Positions 16,433-26,463 of a stretch of 64,000 nt of DNA are shown here, one piece after another. The notes below the pieces were generated by a model. That model made no database searches, had not been told where the DNA came from, and was given only the letters and a program-made list of their open reading frames with translations. Each line of letters starts with the position of its first letter. Position 1 is the first letter of the stretch. The stretch comes from Peptococcaceae bacterium 1109 (GTDB lineage: Bacteria > Bacillota > Limnochordia > Darwinibacteriales > Darwinibacteriaceae), in assembly GCA_001028815.1 (NCBI GenBank), contig LDJB01000001.1:1052549-1116548 (forward strand), given 5' to 3'. The position numbers and the translations under genes are program-made.

Positions 16433-17935
16433 TTGCAGTCAGATATTATCCTCAAAATGGAGGGGATCTGCAAATCCTTTCCAGGAGTCAGAGCTTTGCA
16501 CAACGTAGACTTCACACTCCGAAAGGGTGAGATCCATGCCCTGATGGGCGAGAATGGCGCGGGCAAGTCCACTCTGATCAAAATCATAACTGGTGTTTAC
16601 CAAAAGGATGCGGGCCAGATTTACCTGGAGGGAAGGCCCGTGAGCTTCAGATCCCCCCAAGAAGCCCAGGATATGGGAATTGGCACTGTTTTTCAGGAAA
16701 TTGCCCTCTGCCCTAACCTGACCGTAGCGGAGAACATGTTTATCGGGCGCGGCAGGGACCGGTTCGTCCATTGGAAGACGATGAACGGGAAGGCTGCAGA
16801 GATGCTGAGTTCCCTCGGTATCCCAGCAAGCCCCACCCAAGAACTGGCGAGCTGCTCCATCGCTGTGCAGCAGATGATTGCCATTGCCCGCGCAGTGGAT
16901 ATGGACTGCAAGATCCTCATCCTAGACGAGCCAACCTCTTCCCTTGATGAGGATGAGGTGCAGAAACTTTTTGCCCTCATGCGCCAGCTAAAAGCCAGGG
17001 GCGTGGGGATTATCTTCATCACCCACTTCATCGATCAGGTCTACGAGATCAGCGACCGGATCACCGTACTGCGCAACGGCGAGTTAATCGGCGAATACGA
17101 GGCGTCTTCCCTGCCCCAGATCGAGCTAATTTCAAAGATGATGGGTAAAGCCCTCAGTGATGTTTCCTCCATGAAAAAGCTGGAGCCGGGCAAAGCCGAT
17201 GACAGCGTGCCCGTGTTCGAAGCCACTGCCCTATCCAGCGCAGCGGGGGTACGGCCCTTTGATTTCACCATCCAAAAGGGCGAGGTAAACGGCTTTGCCG
17301 GGCTGCTCGGTTCAGGGCGGAGCGAAAGCGTCCGGGCGATCTTTGCCGCGGACAAGGTAACTGGCGGAGAGGTCAAAGTAAATGGAAAACGGGTGAAAAT
17401 CAAGTCACCCCTAGACGCTATGAAACAGGGGATCGGCTATCTACCAGAGGACCGCAAGGGCGACGGGATCATCGACGAGCTTTCCGTGCGGGATAATATT
17501 ATCCTTGCCATGCAGGTCATGAAGGGCTTTTTCCGGCCTCTTTCGCGGAAGCAAGCTGAAGAGTTTGCTGAGCAGTTCATCCAGCAGCTAGATATAAAGG
17601 TGCCCTCCCCCAACACGCCCATCAAGTCTTTGTCCGGCGGCAACCAGCAAAAGGTTGTCCTCGCCCGCTGGCTGCTCACACAGCCCATGTACCTGATCCT
17701 CGATGAACCGACCCGGGGAATCGATGTGGGCACCAAGGTAGAAATCCAAAAGCTCGTGCTCAAGCTTGCCGCAGAGGGGATGAGCCTGACCTTCATTTCA
17801 TCAGAAATTGACGAGATGCTTCGGGTATGTTCCCGGATGATCGTGATGAAAGACCGTGAAATTGTGGGAGAGCTCAGCGGCACGAATCTCACGGAGCAAG
17901 ATGTGATGCAAATGATCGCACAGGGAGGTAAGTAA
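16433..17935 (+). CDS. ytfR: Sugar ABC transporter ATP-binding protein, double cassette (YtfR-like)
   Basis: A 500-residue carbohydrate-uptake (CUT2) ATPase with two nucleotide-binding domains. The first has Walker A GENGAGKST, but its signature region is degenerate (LASCSIAVQQMIAIARA) and its H-loop is FITHFID. The second lacks a usual Walker A (GLLGSGRSES) but keeps the signature LSGGNQQKVVLARWL and Walker B LILDEPTRGIDVG. This asymmetry is normal for CUT2 ATPases. TTG at 16433 is the start, seven bases after AAGGAGG. It is followed by the two permease genes. Confidence 0.92.
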   Translation: MQSDIILKMEGICKSFPGVRALHNVDFTLRKGEIHALMGENGAGKSTLIKIITGVYQKDAGQIYLEGRPVSFRSPQEAQDMGIGTVFQEIALCPNLTVAENMFIGRGRDRFVHWKTMNGKAAEMLSSLGIPASPTQELASCSIAVQQMIAIARAVDMDCKILILDEPTSSLDEDEVQKLFALMRQLKARGVGIIFITHFIDQVYEISDRITVLRNGELIGEYEASSLPQIELISKMMGKALSDVSSMKKLEPGKADDSVPVFEATALSSAAGVRPFDFTIQKGEVNGFAGLLGSGRSESVRAIFAADKVTGGEVKVNGKRVKIKSPLDAMKQGIGYLPEDRKGDGIIDELSVRDNIILAMQVMKGFFRPLSRKQAEEFAEQFIQQLDIKVPSPNTPIKSLSGGNQQKVVLARWLLTQPMYLILDEPTRGIDVGTKVEIQKLVLKLAAEGMSLTFISSEIDEMLRVCSRMIVMKDREIVGELSGTNLTEQDVMQMIAQGGK

Positions 17936-17936
17936 G

Positions 17937-19028
17937 ATGCTAAAGCCTAAAACCCGCTTCAGCAACCTATCCAATCTCTTCCTGCCCCTCTCTGTGCTGG
18001 CTATACTAATTATCATCAACCTGATTAAGGGTGCGGATTACTTCAGGATTACCGTAGTAAACGGGGCCTTTTACGGAAACATCCCCAACATCCTCTTCGG
18101 AGCATCTGAACTTGTGATTCTCTCCGTGGGGATGACCTTAGTAACCGCCGCTTCCCGGGGGCAGGACATCAGCATCGGTGAGAGCGGCGCGATCAGTTCC
18201 GCCATCTTTGTCCAGTACGTCCTCCGTTCCGGCAATGTTACCTTGTGGACTATCCTAGTGGGCTTTCTCATCAGCTGCGTTGCGGGGATAGTCATCGGGG
18301 CCTTCAACGGCACCCTAGTTTCCTTCTTCAACGTTCAGCCCATGGTTGCCACGCTCATCCTGTTCTTAGGGGGCAGGTCCATCGCCTTTATCATTGACGG
18401 CAAAGTATCACCGATCTTGGCCAACGAGATCTCAAACAGAATCGGGACCGTAATACCAGGGGTGCCCATCCAAACGCCCATTATTCTCACTGCGGTCTTT
18501 ATTGTCTTGGTTGCGATGGTCCTGAAGGCCACCAACCTCCGCCTCTACGTGGAGGCGGTGGGCATCAACCCTAGTGCAGCCAGGCTAAACGGCATTAATC
18601 CGAAACGGGTCATCTTCCTGACCTTCCTGATCATGGGCGTTTGCAGTGCAATCGCAGGTTTCATTGCAGTCAACAAGGCCGGGCGTCACGACAGCGTCAA
18701 TTTGCTTAAGTTTATCATGATGGATGCCATTCTCGCCGTTGCCTTAGGCGGGAACTCCCTGGGCGGCGGAAGGTTTGGCATCACCGGTTCGATTTTGGGA
18801 GCGTACACCATTGAGATGCTGAACCGGACTCTACTCCGGCTGGAGGTCAACCCAGAGGCCATCAAGGTGTTCAAAGCAGTCTTCATTATCGTGCTCATGA
18901 TCGTTGCTTCGCCGGTGGTTAGGGCGTTTGTAACGCAAGCCCTAGACAAGGCAAAGAGTATCATAGCAGGCAGTCCCCTACGCCAGACAGGTGGGACAGC
19001 AGACGCTACAGGAAGGAAGGGGGAGTAG
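17937..19028 (+). CDS. ytfT: Sugar ABC transporter permease (YtfT-like)
   Basis: A CUT2-family permease of 363 residues with 8-10 hydrophobic segments. ELVILSVGMTLVTAASRGQD followed by ISIGE is the family loop. The later ALGGNSLGGGRFGITGSILG segment and the cytoplasmic YVEAVGINPSAARLNGINPK are typical. It starts one base after the ATPase stop, with GGAGGTAAGTAAG upstream, so it is translated from the same message. It forms a heterodimeric pore with the next protein. Confidence 0.9.
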   Translation: MLKPKTRFSNLSNLFLPLSVLAILIIINLIKGADYFRITVVNGAFYGNIPNILFGASELVILSVGMTLVTAASRGQDISIGESGAISSAIFVQYVLRSGNVTLWTILVGFLISCVAGIVIGAFNGTLVSFFNVQPMVATLILFLGGRSIAFIIDGKVSPILANEISNRIGTVIPGVPIQTPIILTAVFIVLVAMVLKATNLRLYVEAVGINPSAARLNGINPKRVIFLTFLIMGVCSAIAGFIAVNKAGRHDSVNLLKFIMMDAILAVALGGNSLGGGRFGITGSILGAYTIEMLNRTLLRLEVNPEAIKVFKAVFIIVLMIVASPVVRAFVTQALDKAKSIIAGSPLRQTGGTADATGRKGE

Positions 19029-19029
19029 A

Positions 19030-20109
19030 ATGGGAGCTGTAAGCGCAACCAAACCAAGAACAAGGCTGTCAAACTCCACTCTGCTCTTTATCATCGCCGG
19101 GATTATCTTCGTATTGATGTATGGGTTCGCCCTAATCAGTTATCCAGGCAGTTTCATGCAGTTTCAGACCTTCTTTGACTTGTTTAACTTCAACGCTGCC
19201 CTATTCATCGTTACCCTCGGCCTGTGCGTGGTAATGATCGGCGGCGGGATCGACATTTCCGTAGGCGCGGTATGCGGCCTTGTAACCATGGCCTGTGCCA
19301 TGCTCCTGGAGTTGGGATCGGGGAACATTTGGGGCGCCTTGTTCCTCGCTCTAGGGATCGGGCTCGCTTTCGGGCTCATGCATGGCTTTCTCATCGCCTA
19401 CTTGGAAATCCAGCCCTTCATCGTGACGCTTGGGGGCATGTTCCTAGCGCAAGGCCTGCTCACAACCTTGCACAGAGAGCCCCTCAACGTGACGCTCCCC
19501 GCTTTTGTCGCCTTGCGAAACTTCACCATCGAGATCCCGTGGTTGGGGACAGTCAACAGGCTTGGCATTTTCATCCCATGTGAAATCAAACCAGGTGTCA
19601 TTGTTGTGGTAGTCCTGGTTGCTCTTTACGCCGCCCTGATGAAGTGGTCACGCTTCGGGCGGAACGTGTACGCTGTAGGAGGAGATCGCCAAAGCGCCCG
19701 CATGCTCGGGATCAACGTCAAGAGGACCACCTTTTTGTCCTATGTGATCTGCGGGTTTACCGCGGGGATCTCAGGGTTTGTATTCCTCATGACTACTGGT
19801 GCAGGCAACATCGGCAACGGGTCGTTGTTCGAAATGAAAGCCATTGCCTCCAATGTAATGGGGGGCATTCTCCTCAACGGCGGTGTAGGGAACCTGCTGG
19901 GCGCGCCCATCGGCACCATGACCCTGTTGACCATCAATGAGCTGATCAGGGCCGCAGGTGTCCAATCCAACCTACAGGCCATCGTCAGCGGGCTTCTCCT
20001 CTACCTATTTATTGTGCTGCAAAGCATCGTTATGTCCCTTCGGGGCAGCGGCAAGTTCAGGCTTGCTCTCCCCTCCTGGCTGAAATCCCACCAAGTGCAA
20101 GACAAATAA
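19030..20109 (+). CDS. yjfF: Sugar ABC transporter permease (YjfF-like)
   Basis: The second CUT2 permease, 359 residues. VVMIGGGIDISVGAVCGLVT, IQPFIVTLGGMFLAQGL and NVYAVGGDRQSARMLGINVK match the YjfF branch. The ATG at 19030 follows AAGGGGGAGTAGA, directly after the previous stop, and an upstream in-frame ATG at 18991 inside ytfT is less likely. Four genes in the order binding protein, ATPase, YtfT, YjfF reproduce the enterobacterial galactofuranose importer order. The operon ends in a clear terminator. Confidence 0.9.
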   Translation: MGAVSATKPRTRLSNSTLLFIIAGIIFVLMYGFALISYPGSFMQFQTFFDLFNFNAALFIVTLGLCVVMIGGGIDISVGAVCGLVTMACAMLLELGSGNIWGALFLALGIGLAFGLMHGFLIAYLEIQPFIVTLGGMFLAQGLLTTLHREPLNVTLPAFVALRNFTIEIPWLGTVNRLGIFIPCEIKPGVIVVVVLVALYAALMKWSRFGRNVYAVGGDRQSARMLGINVKRTTFLSYVICGFTAGISGFVFLMTTGAGNIGNGSLFEMKAIASNVMGGILLNGGVGNLLGAPIGTMTLLTINELIRAAGVQSNLQAIVSGLLLYLFIVLQSIVMSLRGSGKFRLALPSWLKSHQVQDK

Positions 20110-20112
20110 ACA

Positions 20113-20143
20113 GAGGCTAGGCAAAATCGCCTAGCCTCTTCCT
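20113..20143 (+). terminator. Terminator of the YtfQRT-YjfF operon
   Basis: A perfect 10-bp stem GAGGCTAGGC/GCCTAGCCTC with a six-base loop, followed by TTCCTT, directly after the last stop codon. Confidence 0.85.
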
Positions 20144-20163
20144 TGTGGGGCGCCTAAGCCCCT

Positions 20164-21273
20164 TCATGCACCCTTCTCCAACTCCCCGAAGACTTCTTTA
20201 TCCCCGTCGGTGAGGAGGCCGTAGACAATCCGGTCGGCCCCAACGCTCATTTTCACCCTGTCTTTGAGCTTAGGAACAGAACTGTAGAGAGGGTTAGGAA
20301 TCTCAAACATCAGGGCAAGGCCCTGATCAGAGACGACCTCGCCCCGAGCAACAGATCCCAAGGGCTCTAGATAGTCCACTACGCCGCTAATTTGGTTCTC
20401 CCCCGCGGCCGAATCATAGAGCACATCTTGAGGCCTGATGGAGAGCCACACCTCTGCCCCCACCTTCACGTCCTGCCGCTTCTGCACAACCAGGTCACAA
20501 TCCTTAACCTTTACCACAAACCTATCTCCATCAGCGTAGCGCACTACTCCACGGAGCATGGTGGTCTTACCGATGAAGTTGGCCACGAATGCAGAACTTG
20601 GCGCGCCGTAGATGTCCATAGGGGACCCTACCTGCATCAGTTTGGCGGTCTTCATCACCGCGATGCGGTCGGAGATGGACATAGCCTCTTCTTGGTCGTG
20701 GGTGACGAAAACAGTGGTAATATTGAGTTCCTGCTGGATCTGCCTGATCTGCTTGCGAATGCTCACCCGCAGGGCCGCATCGAGGTTGCTGAGAGGTTCA
20801 TCAAGGAGCAGCACTTGCGGCCGGATAACAAGAGCCCGGGCAAGGGCCACCCGCTGCAGCTGGCCGCCGCTCAGTTGGCTGGGCATTCGGTGGCCGTAGC
20901 CAGTAAGCCCCACCAGTTCGAGGACCTCATTGATGCGCCGATCCCGCTCAGGGTTCTCCACCTTGCGGAGCTTGAGCCCGTAGGCCACGTTCGCCGCGAC
21001 AGACATGGTGGGAAACACCGCGTAGTCCTGGAACACAATCCCAATGTTCCGCTTCTGAGGGGGGACATCGTTCATTAACTGGCCGTTGATCCAGATCTCG
21101 CCGGATGTGCATTTTTCAAAGCCTGCGAGCATGCGCAGGGTCGTTGTCTTACCACACCCAGAAGGGCCTAAGAGACAGAGGCATTCACCTGCTTCAACTT
21201 CAAGGTTTAGACTGTCAACGGCAACCACAGGACCGAACTTCTTGGTAACGTTCTTTATCTGAATCATTGCCAT
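20164..21273 (-). CDS. ABC transporter ATP-binding protein, ferric/phosphonate type (second operon)
   Basis: 369 residues, paralogous to the ATPase at 7877-8950. Walker A GPSGCGKTT, Q-loop FQDYAVFPTM, signature LSGGQLQRVALARA, Walker B VLLLDEPLSNLDAALR and H-loop VFVTHDQEEAMSI are intact, and a TOBE-like tail follows. The ATG at 21273 directly follows the permease stop (TAAATG), so the two are tightly coupled. Last gene of the operon. Confidence 0.92.
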   Translation of the reverse strand: MAMIQIKNVTKKFGPVVAVDSLNLEVEAGECLCLLGPSGCGKTTTLRMLAGFEKCTSGEIWINGQLMNDVPPQKRNIGIVFQDYAVFPTMSVAANVAYGLKLRKVENPERDRRINEVLELVGLTGYGHRMPSQLSGGQLQRVALARALVIRPQVLLLDEPLSNLDAALRVSIRKQIRQIQQELNITTVFVTHDQEEAMSISDRIAVMKTAKLMQVGSPMDIYGAPSSAFVANFIGKTTMLRGVVRYADGDRFVVKVKDCDLVVQKRQDVKVGAEVWLSIRPQDVLYDSAAGENQISGVVDYLEPLGSVARGEVVSDQGLALMFEIPNPLYSSVPKLKDRVKMSVGADRIVYGLLTDGDKEVFGELEKGA

Positions 21274-22938
21274 TTATATCCCTCCCCGGTCTTTTGTCAG
21301 CCGATTGGCGATGCCGTTCCCCACTGCGATGATCACAATCAGGAGGATTCCCATCGCGGACCCTCTCGCGATTTGCCCCTCGGAGACATAGTAGTAAATG
21401 TAGATCGGTATGGTCCGCCAGCCTGGCGGGTACAAGATGAGCGACGCTCCCAGCTCTGTGATGAGCTTAATGGACAGGATCACGCCAGAGGCCACAATTG
21501 TAGGCTTGAGCTGGGGCAGAATAACATCCTTGAAGGTTTTTGATCTGGAAGCTCCCAGGCTCCATGATGCCTCTTCCAAGCTCTTGTCGATGCGGGCAAA
21601 CCCCGCGCTCAACACTCTGATGGCGTGGGGCATCCGCCTGATGGAGATGGCAATTAAAAGCACCAGCACAGTGCCACCCAGGTCAAATCCCCCGATTTTT
21701 ACCGCTCCCCAAGCCCGGGTAATGGAAAGCCCGATTACAACGCCTGGGATAATAAAGGGCAGCATGGTGATGAAGTCAAACCAACGCATATACGGGACAT
21801 CTCTGTTCATCTGCCCGAAGGTGATGGAGAGGAACAAGGTAAAGGGCATTGCCCCTGCCATAAGGATCAACGAGTTCCGAATAGCAACAGAGTCGGTAAA
21901 CGCAGTCTTGTAGTTGTCTAGGGTAAAGGCGTTCGGCAGCCATTTCGTGGTCCACACCGTCCCAAAAGAGCTTACCACGATGGTAGCGTAGGGCAGCAGG
22001 AACAGGATGGTCACCAAAGCTAAGAACACAGTGGCCGCGCGCCTCAGCCCAGGCAAGTCATAGGTAATCGCCCGGGTCCTGAAAGAGTGCTTCAACTCAG
22101 TACGCTTTAAGAGGCGGTTTACCACTAGCATCATGAGGCAGGCCATGAGAATAATCCACGCGCTGAACACCACGGGGATGCGGTCATCCCCCAAGAAGCT
22201 AACGAAGTTAGAGTAAATCTCAACTGGAAGTACCCGGTAGTTCCCTCCAACGAGCAAGGGAGCACCAATATCCCCAAGGGATGTAAGGAAGACCAGGGTA
22301 CCTCCCATTAAGATGTGGGGTAGGATGTAAGGCAAGACAACCTTCCCCATGGTTCCCCAAAAGGATTCACCTAGGGAATGGGCTGCTTCTTCCAGATGGG
22401 CGGGGACGGACTGCAAGCCGGCAACGATCACCAAAAGCGAATAGGGCATTAAGTGCAGAACCTGAGTTATGACCAGTCCCGGCAGCCCGTAGATGGAGAA
22501 ACTGGGAACGCCCAGCATGTTCAAAAAGCGCGTTAAGATGCCCGTCCTTCCCAAGAGAAGGATGGTGGCAAAGCTAGAGATAAATGGCGGAGTAATTAGG
22601 GGCACCGTAAGGAGTACCGTCCAGCCCATCCCTAGAGGCACCCTGAGCTTATTAACAGCAATGGCCACAGGGATCGCGACGGCCAAAGAAACGAAGGTTG
22701 TGAGCAGAGCGAGACGTACGGAGTTCCAAGTAATACGCATCATATACTGCAAAAGGTCCACCGGTAAAGACTCGCTGCCCGCGATCAACCCCAGCGTCTC
22801 CAGGATTACCTTACCAAGGGGGACTACTAAGAACAGCACAACAAACGCGGTCGCGACAACATAAATGGGAATCAGCCAGTTAAACCCCGTCCGCGGCGTT
22901 TCGTAAACCTGCTTCTTCACCTCTACTTCGAGAGCCAT
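21274..22938 (-). CDS. ABC transporter permease, fused double domain (second operon)
   Basis: A 554-residue, roughly 12-segment double permease. Its two EAA loops are LEEAAHSLGESFWGTMGKVV and LEEASWSLGASRSKTFKDVI. Same architecture as the protein at 8962-10659 but clearly diverged, so the operons are paralogous rather than recently duplicated. The N-terminus has about 20 charged residues before the first membrane segment. ATG at 22938 follows GAGGAC. Confidence 0.9.
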   Translation of the reverse strand: MALEVEVKKQVYETPRTGFNWLIPIYVVATAFVVLFLVVPLGKVILETLGLIAGSESLPVDLLQYMMRITWNSVRLALLTTFVSLAVAIPVAIAVNKLRVPLGMGWTVLLTVPLITPPFISSFATILLLGRTGILTRFLNMLGVPSFSIYGLPGLVITQVLHLMPYSLLVIVAGLQSVPAHLEEAAHSLGESFWGTMGKVVLPYILPHILMGGTLVFLTSLGDIGAPLLVGGNYRVLPVEIYSNFVSFLGDDRIPVVFSAWIILMACLMMLVVNRLLKRTELKHSFRTRAITYDLPGLRRAATVFLALVTILFLLPYATIVVSSFGTVWTTKWLPNAFTLDNYKTAFTDSVAIRNSLILMAGAMPFTLFLSITFGQMNRDVPYMRWFDFITMLPFIIPGVVIGLSITRAWGAVKIGGFDLGGTVLVLLIAISIRRMPHAIRVLSAGFARIDKSLEEASWSLGASRSKTFKDVILPQLKPTIVASGVILSIKLITELGASLILYPPGWRTIPIYIYYYVSEGQIARGSAMGILLIVIIAVGNGIANRLTKDRGGI

Positions 22939-23004
22939 GTTGTCCTCCTCTAAACCTGTGATGGAAAGGGGTGAGGGGATGCCCCCTCCCCCCTCGAATC
23001 CTCA

Positions 23005-24045
23005 TTACCGCTGGCGGATGTAGCCTTCGAACTTCTCCTGGATGATCCCCCGTGAAGCTTCAGCCTGCTCAGGATCGGGCAGCAGCAGAACGTCGATCTG
23101 CTTAGCCATGTTTTCCAGTGCTACGAAGTTATCTGCATCCAGAACGCCTGGGCGGATGGGTGTGTAGGGATACTCAGCACCAATGCGCTGCATATCCTCG
23201 CCCAACAAGAACTCGATGAACTTCTTAGCCAGTTCAGGGTTCTTAGCACCGTTCACGACGCCAACAGCGTTATCCTGTACCATAGCGCCGTCCCTGGGGA
23301 AGATAAACTCCACAGGCCAGCCCTGCATCTGATACTCAAACACGGGCCGGTTGTTGACGATTCCGATGGCAAACTCACCGCGATTGACGAGGTTGTAGGT
23401 GTTGGATGTGGAATCGGAGTACAACCCGATGTTCGCGTTGATGCCATCCCAGAGCTCCCAAACTTCATCTGGGCCATAGGCCTGGATGGTGGCCAAGACG
23501 TTATTCATGGCCGTAGAGGACAGCAGTGGGTTGGGGCTCACGATTTGGCCTTTATAAATCGGGTTGGTAAGATCTTTGTAGCTGGTTGGCGCTGGCAGGT
23601 TCAGCTCGGCGAGGCGTTCAGTGTTTACCATGATACCGCTGAAGAGCACTGCCCAGCTGAAGTAGTAGTTTTCCGGATCCCGTGTGGGAAGCATGCCGCT
23701 GCCCAGCGGGATTTCTGCGGGAATTCCAATGTCCCCGAGATCAACTGGCTGCAAGATGCCCTGGGACTTTGCGAAGGCATATTCCGTGGAGCCGCCAGAA
23801 TGCATGATGTCGGCCCGGGGGTTGTCCCGTTCAGCGATCAAGCGGGCGATCATAGCTTCAGTGCCGCCAGGATTGATGACATGCACGGTAACGCCTGGGT
23901 TCCTAGCTTCGAACTCTTGCACCATCCGCTCTGCATAGCCTGCAAAGATGGTGCTGTATACCACCAGTTCCTCTGCTGCAGCAACAGCTGTCAAGAGTGT
24001 TGACATGAGCAATACAACTAGCAAAGCTACTGAAATCCGTTTCAT
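23005..24045 (-). CDS. Extracellular solute-binding protein, ferric/phosphonate type (second operon)
   Basis: 346 residues with a signal peptide (MKRISVALLVVLLMSTLLTA, then VAAAEE). EELVVYSTIFAGYAERMVQE and PRADIMHSGGSTEYAFAKSQ follow the family pattern, as do the C-terminal AKKFIEFLLGEDMQRIGAEY and YTPIRPGV. It is the first gene of the operon and has GGGGGAT upstream of its ATG. The ligand is not evident. The operon lacks the long terminator-bearing leader seen upstream of the first copy. Confidence 0.88.
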   Translation of the reverse strand: MKRISVALLVVLLMSTLLTAVAAAEELVVYSTIFAGYAERMVQEFEARNPGVTVHVINPGGTEAMIARLIAERDNPRADIMHSGGSTEYAFAKSQGILQPVDLGDIGIPAEIPLGSGMLPTRDPENYYFSWAVLFSGIMVNTERLAELNLPAPTSYKDLTNPIYKGQIVSPNPLLSSTAMNNVLATIQAYGPDEVWELWDGINANIGLYSDSTSNTYNLVNRGEFAIGIVNNRPVFEYQMQGWPVEFIFPRDGAMVQDNAVGVVNGAKNPELAKKFIEFLLGEDMQRIGAEYPYTPIRPGVLDADNFVALENMAKQIDVLLLPDPEQAEASRGIIQEKFEGYIRQR

Positions 24046-24275
24046 TAAGATCCCCCTTCATTATATATAGTGAAATCGCCGTTCAAGCAATGTTGCTGCT
24101 CCTGACCTCACCTCACTCTCATAAATCATCAGTATAACTTAACACCGTACCTATTTCATTCTGGTTTTTTACCATATCTCCTGCAATCACCTCTAGCTGG
24201 GAAAAGATTCAACTATTCTGACCCTTTCTCCTATTTGTCCCTCAGCCGAAGGCAACGGGGTTGAGGTTCTCACAC

Positions 24276-24300
24276 TAAAAAGGGGAGCCTGAGCCCCCCT
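24276..24300 (-). terminator. Terminator after the NTF2-like gene
   Basis: The minus strand reads AGGGGGGCTCAGGCTCCCCT followed by TTTTAG, a GC-rich hairpin with a T run starting at the stop codon of the gene at 24302. Confidence 0.8.
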
Positions 24301-24301
24301 A

Positions 24302-24685
24302 CTAGCTGTGCAACTCGATTCGATACGAGTCAATTGCCTTTAGCTTAGCGTTCTTGCCGAAACTGCCGAACTTGTACACATCGCAGAACTCCACCTGGAC
24401 ACCGTCTGCAAACATCAGTGAGCCGTGCACTGCCGCGGTGTTACCGTGGGTGATCACATCCCTGAGGCGGATTTCCTCCAGCCCCTCCTGGGTTAGGCCG
24501 TAGAGTGCTGCAGCCGCCCCCTCCTTCCCTTGCAGCTGTCTTTCTCCCACGATGTTCAGCACCACATCGTCAGCGAGGTTATCCAGTACAAACCTTTGGT
24601 CACCGTGTACGATGGCCTCATACACCTTTATCAGCTGGAGCTTCTTGGGCGCGTTGCCGCAGTGGTCAGGATACGTGATGCGCAT
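24302..24685 (-). CDS. NTF2-like / SnoaL-like small protein
   Basis: 127 residues with the cone-shaped NTF2-like pattern: LIKVYEAIVHGDQRFVLDNL, DDVVLNIVG, LRDVITHGNTAAVHGSLMFA, then VEFCDVYKF. These proteins bind small ligands or act as minor enzymes, and the role here is unknown. ATG at 24685 is chosen because GGGAAGGTGG is just upstream. A longer frame from 24724 adds 13 residues without a better site. It follows the chemotaxis receptor on the same strand but 44 bases away, and has its own terminator. Confidence 0.7.
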   Translation of the reverse strand: MRITYPDHCGNAPKKLQLIKVYEAIVHGDQRFVLDNLADDVVLNIVGERQLQGKEGAAAALYGLTQEGLEEIRLRDVITHGNTAAVHGSLMFADGVQVEFCDVYKFGSFGKNAKLKAIDSYRIELHS

Positions 24686-24729
24686 GCTTCCACCTTCCCT
24701 CGATAGAGTACAAAGGCCGCTCACAACCT

Positions 24730-26316
24730 TTATACTTTAAACTTCGCTATCACGCCCTGAAGTTCCCCCACCATTCCCGCAACTGTCTCCGCCATACCCG
24801 CAATCTCTGTCATGGATGCTGCTTGCTCTTGGGCAGCGGCTGCCAGGCCTTGGCTGGTGGCATCCATTGCGTTGGTGGAGGCGGCAATTCCGTTGATCCT
24901 CGCAGCAATGCCTTCGATGTTCCCCAAGATCGATTCAAAGCTGGACCGGGTTTGGTTCAGAGCCTTCTGCCCTTCTGCCACTTGTGCCTGGGTTTCCCCA
25001 ATTGTAGCCACAGCCCGGGACACTTCATGCATGAGGGAGCTGTTCATCTGGGCGATCTTGGTAACCGAATCCTGAGTTTGTTCCGCCAGCTTCCTCACTT
25101 CCTCCGCAACCACCGCAAAGCCTCGCCCCTGTTCCCCAGCGCGTGCTGCTTCGATGGCTGCATTGAGGGCTAAGAGGTTTGTCTGTTCCGCGACTTCGGA
25201 GATGATCTCCAAAACCGTGCCCATGCTCTCCGCAGCCTGACAAACCAGTGATACAGCCCCTTGGGTCTCCCGGGAGCTCTGAACAATACGGTCCATGGAC
25301 CTGACGGTGAGCTCCATCTCCCTCTGTCCGCTGCCCGCAAGTTCCTTAACGTCCTGAGCGCTTTCAGCCATTTCAGCCATCTGGCTGTTCACCGTGGAAA
25401 TGCCCTCACTGAACTCGCCAATAGACGACGCCACCTCCTGGAGGGTAGCAGAGTTCTCCTCGCTGGCTGCAAGGAGAGTCTCCCCCGTTTCTGCGGCAGT
25501 GGTTGTCATCTGCTGAAGCGAGTGGACGATGGCCCTTAGGCTTTCGGCGAGGTCCTTGAAGGCTCGCGCTAGCATGCCGATTTCATCTTCTCTCTCCCCG
25601 GCCCGAGCAGCATCATCCACATCTGTCAGATCCCCCTCAGCAATGCGCACTGCGTGCTTGGCCGCGAGGGCAATGGGCTGCAGCACGCCTCGGGAGAGGA
25701 TGAAGTACAGCACCATGGTAAGGAACACGCTCACGATCAGGGAAAGGGCGAGCACGCCTCCTCGAAAGGCTGCGACCGTCTCATGGATGATCTTGGGGGA
25801 AGCGCCCGTGTTAAGCATGCCTACAGCGTTACCTCCCTCATCCAAAAGCGGCCGGTAAGCTGCTTGGTAGCGGTTTCCCGCCACCTCTGCCTCGCCGTAG
25901 TAGGGCTCTTGCTTTCCTAAGACTTGTTCAACTACGTAAGGGGCAGCCTCGGTACCCACCACTCGTTCGCCATCGCTGCGGACGGTGGTGGCCACTCGCA
26001 TTCCCGCCCTGAATATGGTTACAGTGTTCCCTGTAAGGCTGGCAAGCCAGTCAACCAGTTCCTCATCGTTGTTGAGGAGATGTTCACCTTTATAGAGCAG
26101 GGGGCCTTCTCCCCGCCACGCTCCTGGGAGCATCTCGTCCAGGAGTTCATACATCAAGCTGATATCAGAGCGAACCTTGGTCAAAGCCATGGTTTGAGTC
26201 TGTTCGTCAATAATAAACTGAGAGACGATGAAGATCACGCCTACAAGTACAAAGATAGCACCGACAACTGGGATGAGCACCTTCCACCTCAGGGACATAC
26301 GTTTCAACAACACCAC
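24730..26316 (-). CDS. Methyl-accepting chemotaxis protein
   Basis: A 528-residue chemoreceptor. TM1 at about residues 14-36, an extracytoplasmic single-Cache-like sensor of about 150 residues ([16 protein letters not shown] loop, [14 protein letters not shown]), TM2 ([19 protein letters not shown], about 190-210), and a HAMP domain with [18 protein letters not shown]. The signalling hairpin tip is [20 protein letters not shown], then [20 protein letters not shown]. No C-terminal CheR pentapeptide. Its start is one of GTG/TTG/TTG/ATG codons crowded behind GAGGAGTG. No che genes are nearby. Confidence 0.93.
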   Translation of the reverse strand: MVLLKRMSLRWKVLIPVVGAIFVLVGVIFIVSQFIIDEQTQTMALTKVRSDISLMYELLDEMLPGAWRGEGPLLYKGEHLLNNDEELVDWLASLTGNTVTIFRAGMRVATTVRSDGERVVGTEAAPYVVEQVLGKQEPYYGEAEVAGNRYQAAYRPLLDEGGNAVGMLNTGASPKIIHETVAAFRGGVLALSLIVSVFLTMVLYFILSRGVLQPIALAAKHAVRIAEGDLTDVDDAARAGEREDEIGMLARAFKDLAESLRAIVHSLQQMTTTAAETGETLLAASEENSATLQEVASSIGEFSEGISTVNSQMAEMAESAQDVKELAGSGQREMELTVRSMDRIVQSSRETQGAVSLVCQAAESMGTVLEIISEVAEQTNLLALNAAIEAARAGEQGRGFAVVAEEVRKLAEQTQDSVTKIAQMNSSLMHEVSRAVATIGETQAQVAEGQKALNQTRSSFESILGNIEGIAARINGIAASTNAMDATSQGLAAAAQEQAASMTEIAGMAETVAGMVGELQGVIAKFKV

Positions 26317-26463
26317 TCCTCGCTGCTGCTTTGAGTCTAGTTATGACTGTGAGCACATTCACTTAAATGTCCCCAGCTAAACACAATCTCAGGAGACTTA
26401 TTCGGCTGCTCCCAGCATTCTCCTTCTTTTAAGACAGGGGCACCGCTATCCACGCTGCCCCCG

